Source of the DNA: Flammula alnicola
Lineage: Eukaryota > Basidiomycota > Agaricomycetes > Agaricales > Strophariaceae
Length of the DNA: 54,151 nt
Assembly: GCA_015499995.1 (NCBI GenBank)
Contig: JADNRV010000326.1
Coordinates: 1-54,151, forward strand
Direction: 5' to 3'
Position numbers and translations under genes: made by a program. Each line of letters begins with the position of its first letter. Position 1 is the stretch's first letter. Below, one piece after another: positions 32,701 through 47,830 of the stretch. The notes under the pieces are model-generated. The model did no database searches. It saw nothing but the letters and a program-made list of their open reading frames with translations, and was not told the DNA's origin.

Positions 32701-34074
32701 AAACAGGAACACATGGGACCCGTGCAGTGGGAGGCCCAGCAGGTAGGTTGCTCATTAACCTCGCACTACTTACCCTGTACCCTCCTACACAGTTTCCTGG
32801 GCTACGAACCCCCGTGCTTCGCCATTTTGCCGCTCTTTCGACATTGCAAGCATCCCGGATGCTACCAGCCCCGACGTATATATATATCGGCGAAGCCAGC
32901 CATGCAAAATGCGCCCACACCCCGCCAAACCATTGCTTAACGCCGACCTGGGCCCATGCGAAGATAAATGCCATCCCAACAGGTGATCCAGATGGGGCCG
33001 TCTATGCTTCTCTGTTGATCAGGTTTGGGTTAGAGTGTTCTGAATATAGGATTATTGCCCAGGATGGAGGCTTGTACCGGTAGATTTTTTTTGAATATAT
33101 CTCTCTAAAGCCCAAAAAACTTGAAAATGAAATGGCCATTTTGGACCTTATCGATTAGCAGAAACGTTATGGGCTGGTTTGTCCCCTCGCCCAACTACTT
33201 GGCATAACGAAAGCAACAGACACTGTGAAGGGCCGCCCACTCACGCTGTTCGACGTCAACGACGCACTCATACCGATAAGCGACGCGTATATGCTATACC
33301 CTCTAGTCCAGGCTTTTAGCCTCCGCATTTTCTTCGGCTGAAGTGCCCTCCTCCTTGTCGTCAACATTCATCGCATTTAGGATGGCCCTCCTCGTTATTG
33401 CAGGTCAACATACATGTGGGTAGTGCCATTCTATGTATGAGCAGTGAGCAGTGCGCTGAGCAGGAGAAAGGACTCGTATATGCCGTGCGTAAGCAATGGC
33501 CCACTTACAAGTACATACCTTCGCAGTAGAGGTGAATCGACCACACTGGGACAGCACCATTATCCATCGTAAATAGAACGGCTTGCCGTGACTCAGTTTT
33601 CTTGAGCATCAACCGTTGTGACCGCTTGCAACTGATGTCCGTACATTGGTGAGAGGGAGGGAAAATGGAGCGAAAAGCTGGTAAAAAGGTAAGAAATTTA
33701 ATAAAGAGAAAAGACACGGTAAAAGTCTTACTTATTCCACGACGATGCCCGGATTGTGCATAAATGGATGGTAGGTTCAAATTGCTGGCAGGGGAAATAT
33801 TGAGATTGATATTCCAAGCAGTATGCGCAAGGAATTTCCAGATAATATTGATGGACGGCAGCGTTATAAGGCAAGCTTCTGACAGAAATTCCTGGATGGT
33901 TGGGGGCAAGACAGGGCGCGTGTAACCGACAAGGTTAAAAGCAGCAGGTTGGACAAGGAGAACCTCGTTCCTGAGTCTCGACGCAAAGGCAACAAATCTA
34001 ATCAGTTGCTCAAAGGATACGGGCGGCTGTCCCGATGACGCAAGAAGTTGTACGAGGTTCTGTAGTTCGCTCAT
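29722..34074 (-). CDS. KDZ transposase with CxC5 and CxC6 cysteine clusters, interrupted by a giant intron
   Basis: Five exons on the minus strand: 34074-33732, 33677-33519, 31254-30805, 30743-30211, 30144-29722. Phases agree at every junction and the sum is 1908 nt, 635 residues. Residues 100-320 form the CxC5 region (CTDISCKRSQ, VWSIHLYCEG, YYDGIPDILQIGEHQF, NCARIYN, CDKCTRFYPDG). A CxC6 cluster follows (HPCCGEPNCKIPL, FCPIHHRL, CVIVGC, TCALPDHEAVE). The C-terminal core has FDNNC (D515), VDVFHFKCKH (D538, H546) and IAEQTNSWLGG (E581), the likely catalytic residues. Intron 2 (33518-31255) is 2264 nt against 54-66 nt for the others, because foreign DNA sits in it. Whether it still splices decides if the gene works. 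Its 5' end faces the right inverted repeat. Confidence 0.85.
31521..32514. mobile_element. Nested 994-bp inverted-repeat element in the KDZ intron
   Basis: About 130 bp at 31521-31665 is inverted at 32514-32380. The perfect core CCGGCTCTTGTCGCGCGCTA (from 31562) recurs as the reverse complement near 32450-32471, and GACCTCAAATAGGAAGGTAC recurs near 32388-32407. TA dinucleotides flank both outer ends (31519-31520 and 32515-32516), fitting a TA target. The middle shows only short frames; one reads ARNLAKGKLPRFEKITMRID (about 31815-31875), possibly captured coding DNA. No transposase is present, so it is non-autonomous. Confidence 0.75.
32517..33518. other. Remaining foreign DNA in the KDZ intron
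   Basis: About 1 kb of unrecognised sequence. A short plus-strand frame near 33200-33340 reads GRPLTLFDVNDALIP and YPLVQAF. A perfect 8-bp inverted pair TGGGCCAT / ATGGCCCA sits at 31366-31373 and 33496-33503, a weak hint of an older element spanning 2.1 kb in which the 994-bp element is itself nested. Confidence 0.35.
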
Positions 34075-34777
34075 GATGAATATGGGCAAGTAATTGGAGT
34101 CTTTGAGCTGGGATTATATCCAGCTTTATAGTCTTCAATCGTCCATAAGATTCATAATTCAATTCAACAAGGAAAGGAATCAATTATCCTGCGTTAATGA
34201 CAATAGCTTGAGCAACCAAGAAAAGCAGGTCCTTTGACTTTTCTTATTTCTTAGTATCTACAAACTGCTCGCAGGAATATGAAATGAGTCAACGGAACCC
34301 ATGGAAGCGCCATACCACCTCTGCGCAGCAATCTGCGCAGCTTGATCTGATTCATCAAGAGTCACATTGCGTTGGCTGCAGCAGACTCTACAGCAGTTCA
34401 GACTTCCCATGTAATTAATTACACTAATACAGCAGAGCGAAGGCTCCTATTGAATGATAAACACGTATACGAAGTGCTTCGGCCCATCGCCATTTGCGAA
34501 GTCGGAGGTAGAGTCACCGTATCACTATGCACATTGTCAGGACATGTGAGCCTCGTGTGCTCAAACCTTTTGGATAATTATTCATAGAATATATGGATAT
34601 ATAACTAAACCATTCCATGGTGTTATTTGGGGGCGGCCAGGCAATCCCAAGTGTAGGCGCGGAAACGAAGGAGTGTTTTGTCTTTGTTTGGCAGAAGCTT
34701 TGCTCTCTTACCACTTAAGGAAGTTCGATCATTCGCCGAACCGACGAACTGCCGGAAATTCCAGGTCCCAGATGCCC

Positions 34778-34787
34778 TCCAACTTGA
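34778..34787 (+). repeat. Target-site duplication, right copy (KDZ)
   Basis: TCCAACTTGA, same as 27341-27350. Confidence 0.75.
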
Positions 34788-35156
34788 AAACAGACCTAAT
34801 GGTAATCGATTTGATGGGTGCTGTGTTTGCGATTGAAGCCCACAGCACCAGATACGGCATCGTCGATTGATAACAACTGTGGGCGCGTGTGCTGATAGAA
34901 CGTAGCGCTGACGTAGCCCTCACGTCGCGTATCTTGGCTGGAGCCATCCACATCTACAGCCATGCAAGCGGCATCAATGGTGTTCAATTTCGTAACTTAT
35001 CCGGATAAATTCTTACTAGCGTTGGCGGCTGTTGGCGGGAACTCCACCGTGATCTTTGACAGCCAACCTTATAAAGGAACAACCGGCCTGCACGGAGTTT
35101 GACGCCCACAACACTTTTCATCTAAACACTTGCTGGACGTCTTTCTCTTCGCGATC
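34788..35156 (+). repeat. HisRS-type 5' flank of F-box 2
   Basis: Continues the flank interrupted at 27340. It is the most complete example, with AACCTTATAAAGGAAC (TATA-like TATAAAG at about 35070) 85 bp before the ATG and matching sequence at about 265-250 on the minus strand for copy 0 (TATAAAGGAAT). A probable F-box core promoter. Confidence 0.65.
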
Positions 35157-36530
35157 ATGTTGAATCCACCACTTTCTCTCCTCTCGGACGATCTGATTGC
35201 TTACATCGCCGAACACGTTGCAAAACTCCCATTTCATGACAAAAACCTCTGTAATCTATCCCTTGCTGATCGGGCGTTCACGCAGTTCTGTCAAGCGCAC
35301 ATCTTCCGGAACCTCGAATTGAACAAGAGCTCGGGAACCAGGAAAGGGATATTCAAGGAGCTAGAAAAGGCGAGAAAGATCTTGAATAACAAGCCGTCAT
35401 TCGCCAACCGAGTCCGCGTGGTTGAGCTTGCCATCTCACACAATCGGAATGCATGGCTTTTCAACGATCCTACCCTCATCGGCATCCTCCAATTGTTCGC
35501 CAAGTCGCCGATCCCGCCACATGAACTTCACTTTGGGGGACACGCATTCTCTCCTTTCACAATCGAGGGCCCCATACTCGTCGTGGGACGGCTCATGCAA
35601 TCATTCTTTTCGCAGACCCTGACTATTCTCCACCTCACTGAATGCCAGAACGTTCCATTACCTCTTTTCCTCGCCTGCCCCAGATTGAGGGAAGTGCTCC
35701 TTGACAACGTGGAAGTTGCTGAGGAGAGCTACGATAAATACCCGGACAAACAGTGTTGTGGCCGAGAGTCGCCAGCATTGGAACTTCTCAACTACCGCGA
35801 CTCGCAGAGCCTTGTCAAACAGATGATCACCCCACCGCCTAGGTTTCATACACCTGTGGTCCTTTGGTCGAAATTGCGCGTTCTGATGCTATCTCCGCAC
35901 GAGAAGGAAGAAATGGCGTGTTTGCAAACTATCCTCGATATGGCTTGCAACACACTGGAGGAATTGTACCTCACTAATCTACATGTGGGCGACGGTAGGT
36001 GCAGTGCTCTTGATTAAATGAAACGAATTTGATAGGTTTCTTATCAAGATGAAGAACTCTCACTTGCTGGACTCGTGAACCTCAGCAATCTTTCGCACCT
36101 GCACGTATTTGCGCTCAACGCCACTATCAAATGTGACGTACCAGGGTCTGCGGTCCTCCGCGATATCAACATCGTCCTCGGTACGATACTTGCATGCAAT
36201 AAAGTTACGAACCTCTCATTCTACTTTAAAATCTTCGGTGAGCACCCTTTTAGTGGATGTCTTGATGAAGATTGGGTTGGAATATGCGACGAAGTGATAC
36301 GCATTTCTGCTGGGAAGCCTCTCGAGTTGGATTTACACACGACAGTGTCTACGAAAAAATTAGAATGGCAACACCCGGGAGAAGACAAGCTGTACGTGCA
36401 CATTATGGAGAGGATAGCATCGCTTTCAGACTATCCGAAAATTTGTACCCACTTTTGGAACCCCACCTGTTGGACTCAAGGCCTTCCTCCGTTCCCCAGG
36501 GGCCAAGTCCGCAGTAGATGTAGACGCTAA
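35157..36530 (+). CDS. F-box/LRR-like protein, copy 2
   Basis: Exons 35157-35994 and 36049-36530, phase 1, 439 residues and uninterrupted. Same architecture as copy 1: F-box-like N-terminus (SDDLIAYIAEHVAKLPF), LRR-like body (LTILHLTECQNVPLPLFLACPRL, LEELYLTNLHVG, LSHLHVFAL), Cys/Trp tail. It differs from copy 1 mainly at surface-type positions around residues 60-80 and in the last 100 residues. Exon 2 starts within GDEELSL. The upstream KDZ insertion is about 370 bp from the ATG and leaves the TATA-like motif in place. Confidence 0.83.
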
Positions 36531-36873
36531 GTAGAATACTCTGTATCGTTCCTTATGCCTATCTACTACGTCTTTAGAACCTGCGACCTGCTCGGGACAC
36601 TCGCCCTAATGGATCATGGATCATCATTCGGAAACATAATTTACATGGTCCAGAAAGGCTATAGATCTTTGTCCGGCAATTGAGGTATACATCAGAAAGT
36701 ACTGTAGCTATTGGAATCACAATCACACGACGACATTTACCAAGCTGTGAGTTGAATTGAAGTCCCCAACGTGATTGCAAGCAGAATTGGAGACTAGTAC
36801 GAGTAGAGCATACACCTAGTAAGTTTGAAGGTAGTACGAGTAGCAGGTCAGGCATGATCTACATACCCTCAGC
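36531..36873. other. F-box 2 3' flank
   Basis: Shared F-box 3' flank (GCTCGGGACACTCGCCCTAATGG near 36590) followed by unrecognised AT-rich DNA. No gene. Confidence 0.5.
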
Positions 36874-37840
36874 CTAGGACTCTGACAATTGCACGACGTC
36901 TTCAGGATCTTCAATTTCGCTGCCGTCGGCTGTCGCGTCCACGTCGACCGACTCAATAGCCGCTGTCGAGGCGTTGTTGATCTCGCCCCACACCCGCTGT
37001 GACAGCTTTAACACGGCCTTGTAGTGGGCGGCGGTCCGAACAGCCCAGGACTTGCGGACGAAACTTGTTTTCGTCTCCTTGGTGGGTCCATTTCCAGTTC
37101 GCCATAGTTTGAGTGCACGCTCATGCTTGAAAGTAATTTTTAGTCTAAAAAAAATATAGCAATGAAGAGACATATCGCTGCTGCACATAGGGAGAGCGCA
37201 CCCGCTTGATAGCCATAAAACTTGTCTGTTTTGGTTATGACCTGTTGGTGGGCGGTGAAAACTTTGATGATGGCGGAAGCTTGAAGAGCGATACGCTCCA
37301 GACTAATAGCCACGGTGTCAATTAGACAGAAAGATTGCGAGAAGGTCTGAATACTTATCTCGGTTTCCGGATCATGATAGATGTACGATAAGTTCTTCAG
37401 TTCGTTCTCGGGGTATTCCTTGCATTGATTCGTTGAGTTCTTGTACGGTTCAGCCCTGAATATTTTTCCGAGTCGCTGTAGAGCATGTTTGCTGACTGCA
37501 CCCCCCATTTAATATTGATGATATGAGTAATAATCAAGTTGAACTCCCCACGTACCACGGCCTGCACAGCATCGTAAGCAGGTATTTCTGGGAATTCCTT
37601 ATTCCAGCTATCTTCGACAACGTTCTGGAGATTGGGGTGGGAGTCGGCTGCAAATGGTTTCTTGAGAGTTCCAGCCCAATCGACAATATCCGGAACGATG
37701 GCGTTGCGCCAGGTCTGGAGGTCTTGCATCGGATTTTCGAAAGGCAAATGGCCATTTTTGTAACGAGGCTTGGCTACAGGACGGCCAGAGGCACCGCGCT
37801 TGGCGGCAGTAATATCTGCTGCCTTCAGTTTGATGCCCAT
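36874..37840 (-). pseudogene. Plavaka-companion gene fragment
   Basis: Minus-strand exons related to the companion at 14044-16435. The first begins at 37840 with KLKAADITAAKRGASGRPVA, then HLPFENPMQDLQTWRNAIVP and DIVDWAG. The second has HDPETEISIQTFSQSFCLI (about 37390-37330) and YGYQAGALSLCAAAI. The third has HERALKLWRTGNG and an acidic tail (about 37120-36880). The order follows the intact gene's C-terminal half, but the Arg/Gly-rich N-terminus is missing and I could not join the first and second exons in one frame. No transposase or terminal repeat accompanies it, so it is a relic of a separate element. Confidence 0.65.
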
Positions 37841-37953
37841 CTAGTTAAATACCTGTGGGTCAGGAGGCTGTGGTCCGTCGACAGATCATCTATACTTATT
37901 AAATAAATACATATCTCTACTTCGCCGACGCAACAGCGTGCGAAGTGGTCTTT

Positions 37954-39907
<1,954 letters not shown>

Positions 39908-39991
39908 GACAGTGCCGCTATCGGAGTTGCTATTTTGTCTGTCACGGCGTTTGACATAGCTGAATGTCTTTTTCTCCCTTTCTTCGCTATC

Positions 39992-41365
39992 ATGTTGAAT
40001 CCACCGCTGTCTCTCCTCTCAGACGATCTGATTGCTTACATCGTGGAACACATTGACAAACTCCCATTGCGTGACGAAACCCTCTATAACCTATCCCTTG
40101 CTGATCGGGCATTCACGCAGTTCTGTCAAACATACATCTTCCGGACCCTCCACTTGGGCCAGGGCGGGGGAAGCAAGAGCAGGATATCCAAGAAGTTAGA
40201 AAAGACGAGAAAGATCTTGAACGACAAGCCGTCATTCGCCAACCGAGTCCGCGTGGTTAGGCTTGCCATCTCACACGACCGAAATGCATGGCTTTTCAAC
40301 GATCATACCCTCATCGGCATCCTCCAACTGTTCGCCAAGTTACCGGTCCCACCACATGAACTTCGCTTTGGCGGAGTCGCATTCTTTCCTTTCACACTCG
40401 AGGACCCCATACTCGTCGTGGGACGGCTCATGCAATCATTCTTTTCACAGACCCTGACTATTCTCCACCTCACTGAATGCCAGAACGTTCCATTACCTGT
40501 TTTCCTCACCTGCCCCAGGTTGAGAGAAGTGCGCCTTGATGACGTAGAAGTTGCTGAGGAGAGCTACGATCAATACCCAGACAAACAGTGCTCTGGCCGA
40601 GAGTCGCCAGCACTGGAACTTCTCGACTATCGCGACTCGCAGAGCCTTGTCAAACAAATGATCACCCCACCTCCTAGGTTTCATACATCTGTGGTCCTTT
40701 GGTCAAAATTGCGCGTTCTGACGCTATGTCCGCACGAGAAGGAAGAAATGACCTGCTTGCAACCTATCCTCGATATGGCTTGCAACACACTGCAGGAATT
40801 GTATCTCACTAAGCTACGAGTGGGCGACGGTAGGGGCAGTGCTTTTTATAAAATAACGTGAATTTGATGGGTTTCTTACCAAGATGAACAACTCCCACTT
40901 GCTGGACTCGTGAATCTCAGCAATCTTTCGCACCTGCACGTATTTGCGCTCAACGCCGTTATCAAATGTGACGTACCAGGGTCTGCGGTCCTCCGCGATA
41001 TCAACATCGTCCTCGGTACGATACCTGCATCCAATAAAGTCACGAACCTCTCATTCGACTTTAAAATCTTCGGTGAGCACCCTTTTGGTGGATGTCTTGA
41101 TGAAGATTGGGTTGGAATATGCGATGAAGTCATACGCATTTCTGCTGGGAAGCCTCTCGAGTTGGATTTACAGATGATAGTGTCTACGGGAAAATTAGAA
41201 TGGCAACACCCAGGACAAGACGAGCTGTACGTTCACATTATGGAGAAGATAGCATCGCTTTCAGACTATCCAAACATTTGTACCCACTTTTGGAATCCCA
41301 CTTGTTGGACTCAAGGCCTTCGTCCGGTCGCCAGAGGCCAAGTCCGCAGTAGATGTAGACGCTAA
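39992..41365 (+). CDS. F-box/LRR-like protein, copy 3
   Basis: Exons 39992-40829 and 40884-41365, phase 1, 439 residues, open. Same F-box-like N-terminus (SDDLIAYIVEHIDKLPL) and LRR-like body. The intron donor is GTAGGG, where the other copies have GTAGGT, so splicing may be weaker. Its upstream neighbour is the MCM6 pseudogene, transcribed away from it. The homology with HisRS-flanked copies stops at GCTGAATGTC about 35 nt before the ATG, so it uses a different promoter. Exon 1 residues 50-75 differ most from copies 1 and 2 (LHLGQGGGSKSRIS). Confidence 0.82.
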
Positions 41366-41403
41366 GCAGCATGCTCTGTATTGTTGGGAGAAACACATCT
41401 CGC

Positions 41404-42096
41404 GAGATTTTATGGAGGTATTTGCGGTGCGCGGCGAATTTTGGACAGTGATATTCCTCTCCGCATGGGCAGTCCTCGTCTTTGTCTGGGAAGAATCGGC
41501 GTCGAAATTCGCCGGTGTAGGCAAGGCCTGTTCTGCATTGGATGAGTCCGCCGAAGGTTTCGCGCGCGGTGTTTACGAAACGTTTGGTTGGGCGTATGAT
41601 GCCGCCACCACTCTGAGATGGGATGAGCTCTGGTTCGCTGGGAGTGCGAGGTTGACGGTTTCGACAATTTCTACCCAGTCAATGCGCTAGTCTGTTGCAA
41701 CCCCGTTGGGCAGGAATTGGATTACTAGGTGGGTTGGGTGGTGGGCTCTGTTTGGATTGGATGGGGCTCGCGCCTTGGGCGTGTCGTTCGGAGTGTCTGT
41801 CGCTGACAGCGTCGGCGCGTTGTGGCTCGGTTTGGCGTTGGGTTTACCAATTCGCTGCGCCGTTATCTGTGGCAGCGTGTTTTGGGGAGCTGGTGCAGTG
41901 TGGGTGCCGTGGCCCGTTTGATACGGTGTCAATGCGCTTCTCGATGGAGGCCAGGCGCCGGCTGTTCTCTGAGGAGTTCTGTGATCCGTGCTTTGAGTGT
42001 GGTTTTTGTTACCCTTGTGGGGCCAAAGCCGTCTGAATTTTCTGGTGGGTGTTCTGAGGTGCTTCTCGGTAGGAGTGGGGTTACACTAGTGCTCAT
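41404..42096 (-). pseudogene. LINE (non-LTR retrotransposon) remnant: ORF1 5' part joined to ORF2 tail
   Basis: Minus strand. From ATG 42096 an ORF1-like start (MSTSVTPLLP, KARITELLRE) is frameshifted near 41960. It is followed by PNRAHHPTHLVIQFLPNGV and IVETVNLALPANQSSSHLRV (about 41755-41600), typical of gag-like ORF1 of Agaricomycete LINEs. Directly after it comes LIQCRTGLAYTGEFRRRFFP and DEDCPCGEEYHCPKFAAHR (about 41570-41430), the Cys-containing C-terminal end of ORF2. The endonuclease, reverse transcriptase and RNase H between them are missing. It lies between F-box 3 and F-box 4. Confidence 0.7.
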
Positions 42097-42236
42097 TTTA
42101 TTCTTACTCGACGCTGTGCAGTCCTTATTCTTGGTACAGATGTACCGTGGGAATAGGCGAGGTCGTGGCAGTGCGGGATCAACTTGAAGGAGCGATGACA
42201 TCTAAATGCTCGCTGGATATCTTCCTCTTCGCTATC

Positions 42237-43604
42237 ATGTTGAATCCACCACTTTCTCTCCTCTCAGACGATCTGATTGCTTACATCGTCGAACACGTCG
42301 AGAAATTTCCGGATGAAGACCTCTATAATCTATCCCTTGCTGATCGGGCATTCACGCGGTTCTGTCAAACGTACATCTTCCGGACCCTCCAATTGGGCCA
42401 GAGCTGGGGAACCAAGAGCAGGATATCCAAGAGCTTAGAAAAGAAGAGAAAGATCTTGAACTTCAAGCCGTCATTCGCCAACCGAGTCCGCGTGGTTGAG
42501 CTTGCCATCTCACACAAGCGGAATGCATGGCTTTTCAACGATCATACCCTCATCGGCATCCTCCAACTGTTGGCCAAGTCACCGGTCCCACCACATGAAC
42601 TTCAAATTGGCGGAGTCGCATACTGTCCTTTCACACTCGAGGACCCCATACTCGTCGTGGGACGGCTCATACAATCATTCTTTTCGCAGACTCTGACTAT
42701 TCTCCACCTCGCCCAATGCCAGAACGTTCCTTTTCCTCTTTTCCTCACCTGCCCCAGGTTGAGAGAAGTGCACCTTGACAAAGTGGCAGTTGCTGAGGAG
42801 AGCTACGATCAATACCCAGAAACGCAGTGTTGTGGCCGAGAGTTGCCAGCACTGGAACTTCTCAACTACCGCGACTCGCAGAGCCTTGTCAGACAGATGA
42901 TCACCCCACCGCCTAGGTTTCATACACCTGTGGTGCTTTGGTCAAAGTTGCGCGTTCTGACGCTATCTCCGCACGAGAAGGAAGAAATGACCTGTTTGCA
43001 ACCTATCCTCGATATGGCTTGCAGCACACTGGAGGAATTGTACCTCACTAATCTACATGTGGGCGACGGTAGGTGCCGCGCTTTTAATAAAATGACGCGA
43101 ATTTGACAGGTTTCTTAATAAGACGAACAACTCTCACTTGCTAGATTTGTGAATCTCAGCGATCTTTCGCACCTGCACGTATTTGCGCTCAACGCCACTA
43201 TCAAATGTGACGTACCAGGGTCTGCGGTCCTCCGCGCTATCAACATCGTCCTCGGTACGATACCTGCATCCAATAAACTCACGGACCTCTCATTCGACTT
43301 TACAATCTTCGGTGAGCAGCCTTTTAGTGGATGTCTTGATGAAGATTGGGTTGGAATATGTGACGAAGTCATATGCGTTTCTGCTGGGAAGCCTCTCGAG
43401 TTGGATTTACAGATGTCAGTATCTACGAGAAAATTACAAGTCCATCACCCAGGAGAAGACGAGCTGTACATGCACATTATGGAGAAGATAGCATCGCTTT
43501 CAGACTATCCAAGTCTTTGTACCCACTTCTGGAACCCCACTTGTTGGACTCAAGGCCTTTGTCCGTTCCCCAGAGGCCAAGTTCGCAGTAGGTGTAGACG
43601 CTAA
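42237..43604 (+). CDS. F-box/LRR-like protein, copy 4
   Basis: Exons 42237-43068 and 43123-43604, phase 1, 437 residues, open. An in-frame ATG 42 nt upstream (42195) would add MTSKCSLDIFLFAI. I chose MLNPP by comparison with the other copies, though here the longer start is possible. The N-terminal loop is 2 residues shorter (EHVEKFPDEDLY). The upstream DNA is LINE-derived rather than HisRS or MCM6, the third flank type. The end of exon 1 (GDGRCRAF, read through) and intron differ slightly from the others, but donor GTAGGT and acceptor TAAG are kept. Confidence 0.82.
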
Positions 43605-44235
43605 GTAGCATGCTCTGTATTGTTCCTTAGGCATATCTAATACGTCCTTGGAGCCTGCAACCTGCTCGGGACACTTGCCCTAATGGATCATCGAATGGAT
43701 CATCATTCAGAAACTCTTGATCGCATTTCACATATGCACCCGCACACTGTCCAGTGTCATCCCTAGAACCACCAGTACATACACAACTTTTGCTGATATC
43801 TACACACTAGAAAGGTCATCTGCACACCCAGTGATGGGCATGGGTTACCCACTGTTGAATTTTCAGTGGCCCACACCGATACCCACAGAAACCCATACCT
43901 GAGGAGGCTATAGGCCACCCGTTTCTATGGGCGTCGCAACCAAATATGTCGGCCCGGAATTTCAAACTCTGCTCGGACAGAAGTCTCTGATCAATATTCA
44001 ATATTCAATCCTTGTCGAACACTGCGACCGTTCTCTGTTCGCGATGTTCATCGCCCGTTCTGTATATTGCTATTGCCACACACCGTCACATCCCAATTGG
44101 GACCTGGCACGACACTCCTGTTTGCCCCACAAGTGACAAAGGGCACAATAAGTTTACGGAAACTGCTGTAACTTGAGGAGACTGATTTAAACAGGCTGAG
44201 CTGAGCTGCTGAGGTGATACGCGTTTTTATGCATA
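43605..44235. other. F-box 4 3' flank with GGGTATGGG-type repeat
   Basis: 43605-43720 is the shared F-box 3' flank. 43825-43935 (GATGGGCATGGGTTACCCAC, CCCATACC) matches 48019-48135 downstream of F-box 5. No gene; short frames are not conserved between the two copies. Confidence 0.55.
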
Positions 44236-44310
44236 CGACAGATCATCTGTACTTATTAAATAAATACATATCTCTCTTTTGCCGATGCAACAGCGTGCGA
44301 AGTGGTCATT

Positions 44311-46370
<2,060 letters not shown>

Positions 46371-46427
46371 TTGCTATTTTGTCTGTCACGGAGTTTGACA
46401 TAGCTGGATATCTTTCTCTTCGCTATC

Positions 46428-47800
46428 ATGTTGAATCCACCGCTTTCTCTCCTCTCAGACGACCTGATTGCCTGCATCGTCGAACACATTGCAAAACTCC
46501 CATTTCAGCGTGAAAACCTCTATAATCTATCCCTTGCTGATCGGGCTTTCACACAGTTCTGTCAAACGTACATCTTCAGGACCTTCCAATTGGGCCAGAG
46601 CTCGGGAACTAAGAGCAGGATATCCAAGAAGCTAGAAAAGACGAGAAAGATCTTGAACTCCAAGCCGTCATTCGCCAACCGAGTCCGCGTGGTTGAGCTT
46701 GCCATCTCACACAAGCGGAATGCATGGCTTTTCAACGATCATACCCTCATCGGCATCCTCCAACTGTTCGCCAAGTCGCCGATCCCGCCACATGAACTTC
46801 ACTTTGGGGGACACGCATTCTGTCCTTTCACAATCGAGGACCCCATACTCGTCGTGGGACGGCTCATGCAATCATTCTTTTCGGACACCCTGACTATTCT
46901 CCACCTCACTCAATGCCAGAACGTTCCATTACCTCTTTTCCTCATCTGCCCCAGGTTGAGAGAAGTGCTCCTTGCCAAAGTGGGAGTTGCTGAGGAAAGT
47001 TACGAGAACTACCAGACAAACAGTGTTCTGGCCGAGAGTCGCCAGCACTGGAACTTTTCGACTATCGCGACTCGCAGAGCCTTGTCAAACAGATGATCAC
47101 CCCACCGCTTAGGTTTCATACACCTGTGGTCCTTTGGTCGAAGTTGCGCATTCTGACGCTATCTCCGCACGAGAAGGAAGAAATGGCCTGTTTGCAACCT
47201 ATCCTCGATGTGGCTTGCAACACACTGGAGGAATTGTATCTCACCAATCTACGCGTGGATGACGGTAGGTGCAGTGCTTTTAATAAAATGAAGCGAATTT
47301 GACAGGTTTATTAACAAGACGAACAACTCTCACTTGCTGGACTCGTGAACCTCAGCGATCTTTCGCACCTGCACGTATTCGCGCTCCATGCCACTATCAA
47401 ATGTGACGTACCAGGGTCTGCGGTCCTCCGCGATATCAACATCGTCCTCGGTACGATACCTGCATCCAATAAAGTCACAAACCTCTCATTCGACTTCACA
47501 ATCTTCGGTGAGCACCCTTTTGGTGGATGTCTTGATGAAGATTGGGTTGGAATATGCGACGAAGTGATACGCATTTCTTCTGGGAAGCCTCTCGAGTTAG
47601 ATTTCAAGATGACAGTGTCTACAGCAAAATTACAATGGCAACACCCGGGAGAAGAAGAGCTGTACGTGCACATTACGGAGAGGACAGCATCGCTTTCAGA
47701 CTATCCCAAAATTTGTACCCACTTTTGGAACCCTACTTGTTGGACTCAAGGGCTTGGTCCGTTCCCCAGGGGCCAGGTCCGTAATAGATGTAGACGCTAA
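46428..47800 (+). pseudogene. F-box/LRR-like gene, copy 5, frameshifted
   Basis: Start 46428. Exon 1 reads as in the other copies up to EESYENY, where CTACCAGACAAAC replaces TACCCAGACAAAC of the paralogues: one C is missing near 47012. The frame then runs into a stop at 47094. The original frame resumes at TPPLRFHTPVVLWSKLRIL (47099) and continues through donor GTAGGT (47268) and exon 2 (47320-47800) to the conserved tail with no further break. A truncated protein of 222 residues with the F-box and half the LRR-like region is still possible. Its flank is the MCM6 type. Confidence 0.88.
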
Positions 47801-47830
47801 GTAGCGTTCCTTGCTTAGGCCTATCTACAT

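Larger units (their letters stand above)
27351..34777. mobile_element. KDZ-type DNA transposon (CxC5/CxC6 class), 7.4 kb
   Basis: Ends are imperfect inverted repeats. Left 27357-27400 reads ATCTCGGATCTGGAAATTCC then GGCAGTTCGG repeats. The right end on the minus strand, 34774-34735, reads ATCTGGGACCTGGAATTTCC then GGCAGTTCG. TCCAACTTGA flanks both sides. It encodes a GRF-finger accessory protein (27855-29503, plus) and the transposase (29722-34074, minus) in tail-to-tail order. The insertion splits the HisRS C / F-box 2 module: flanks on both sides continue the same sequence seen uninterrupted at 605-177 (minus) and 24348-24653. Confidence 0.85.
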
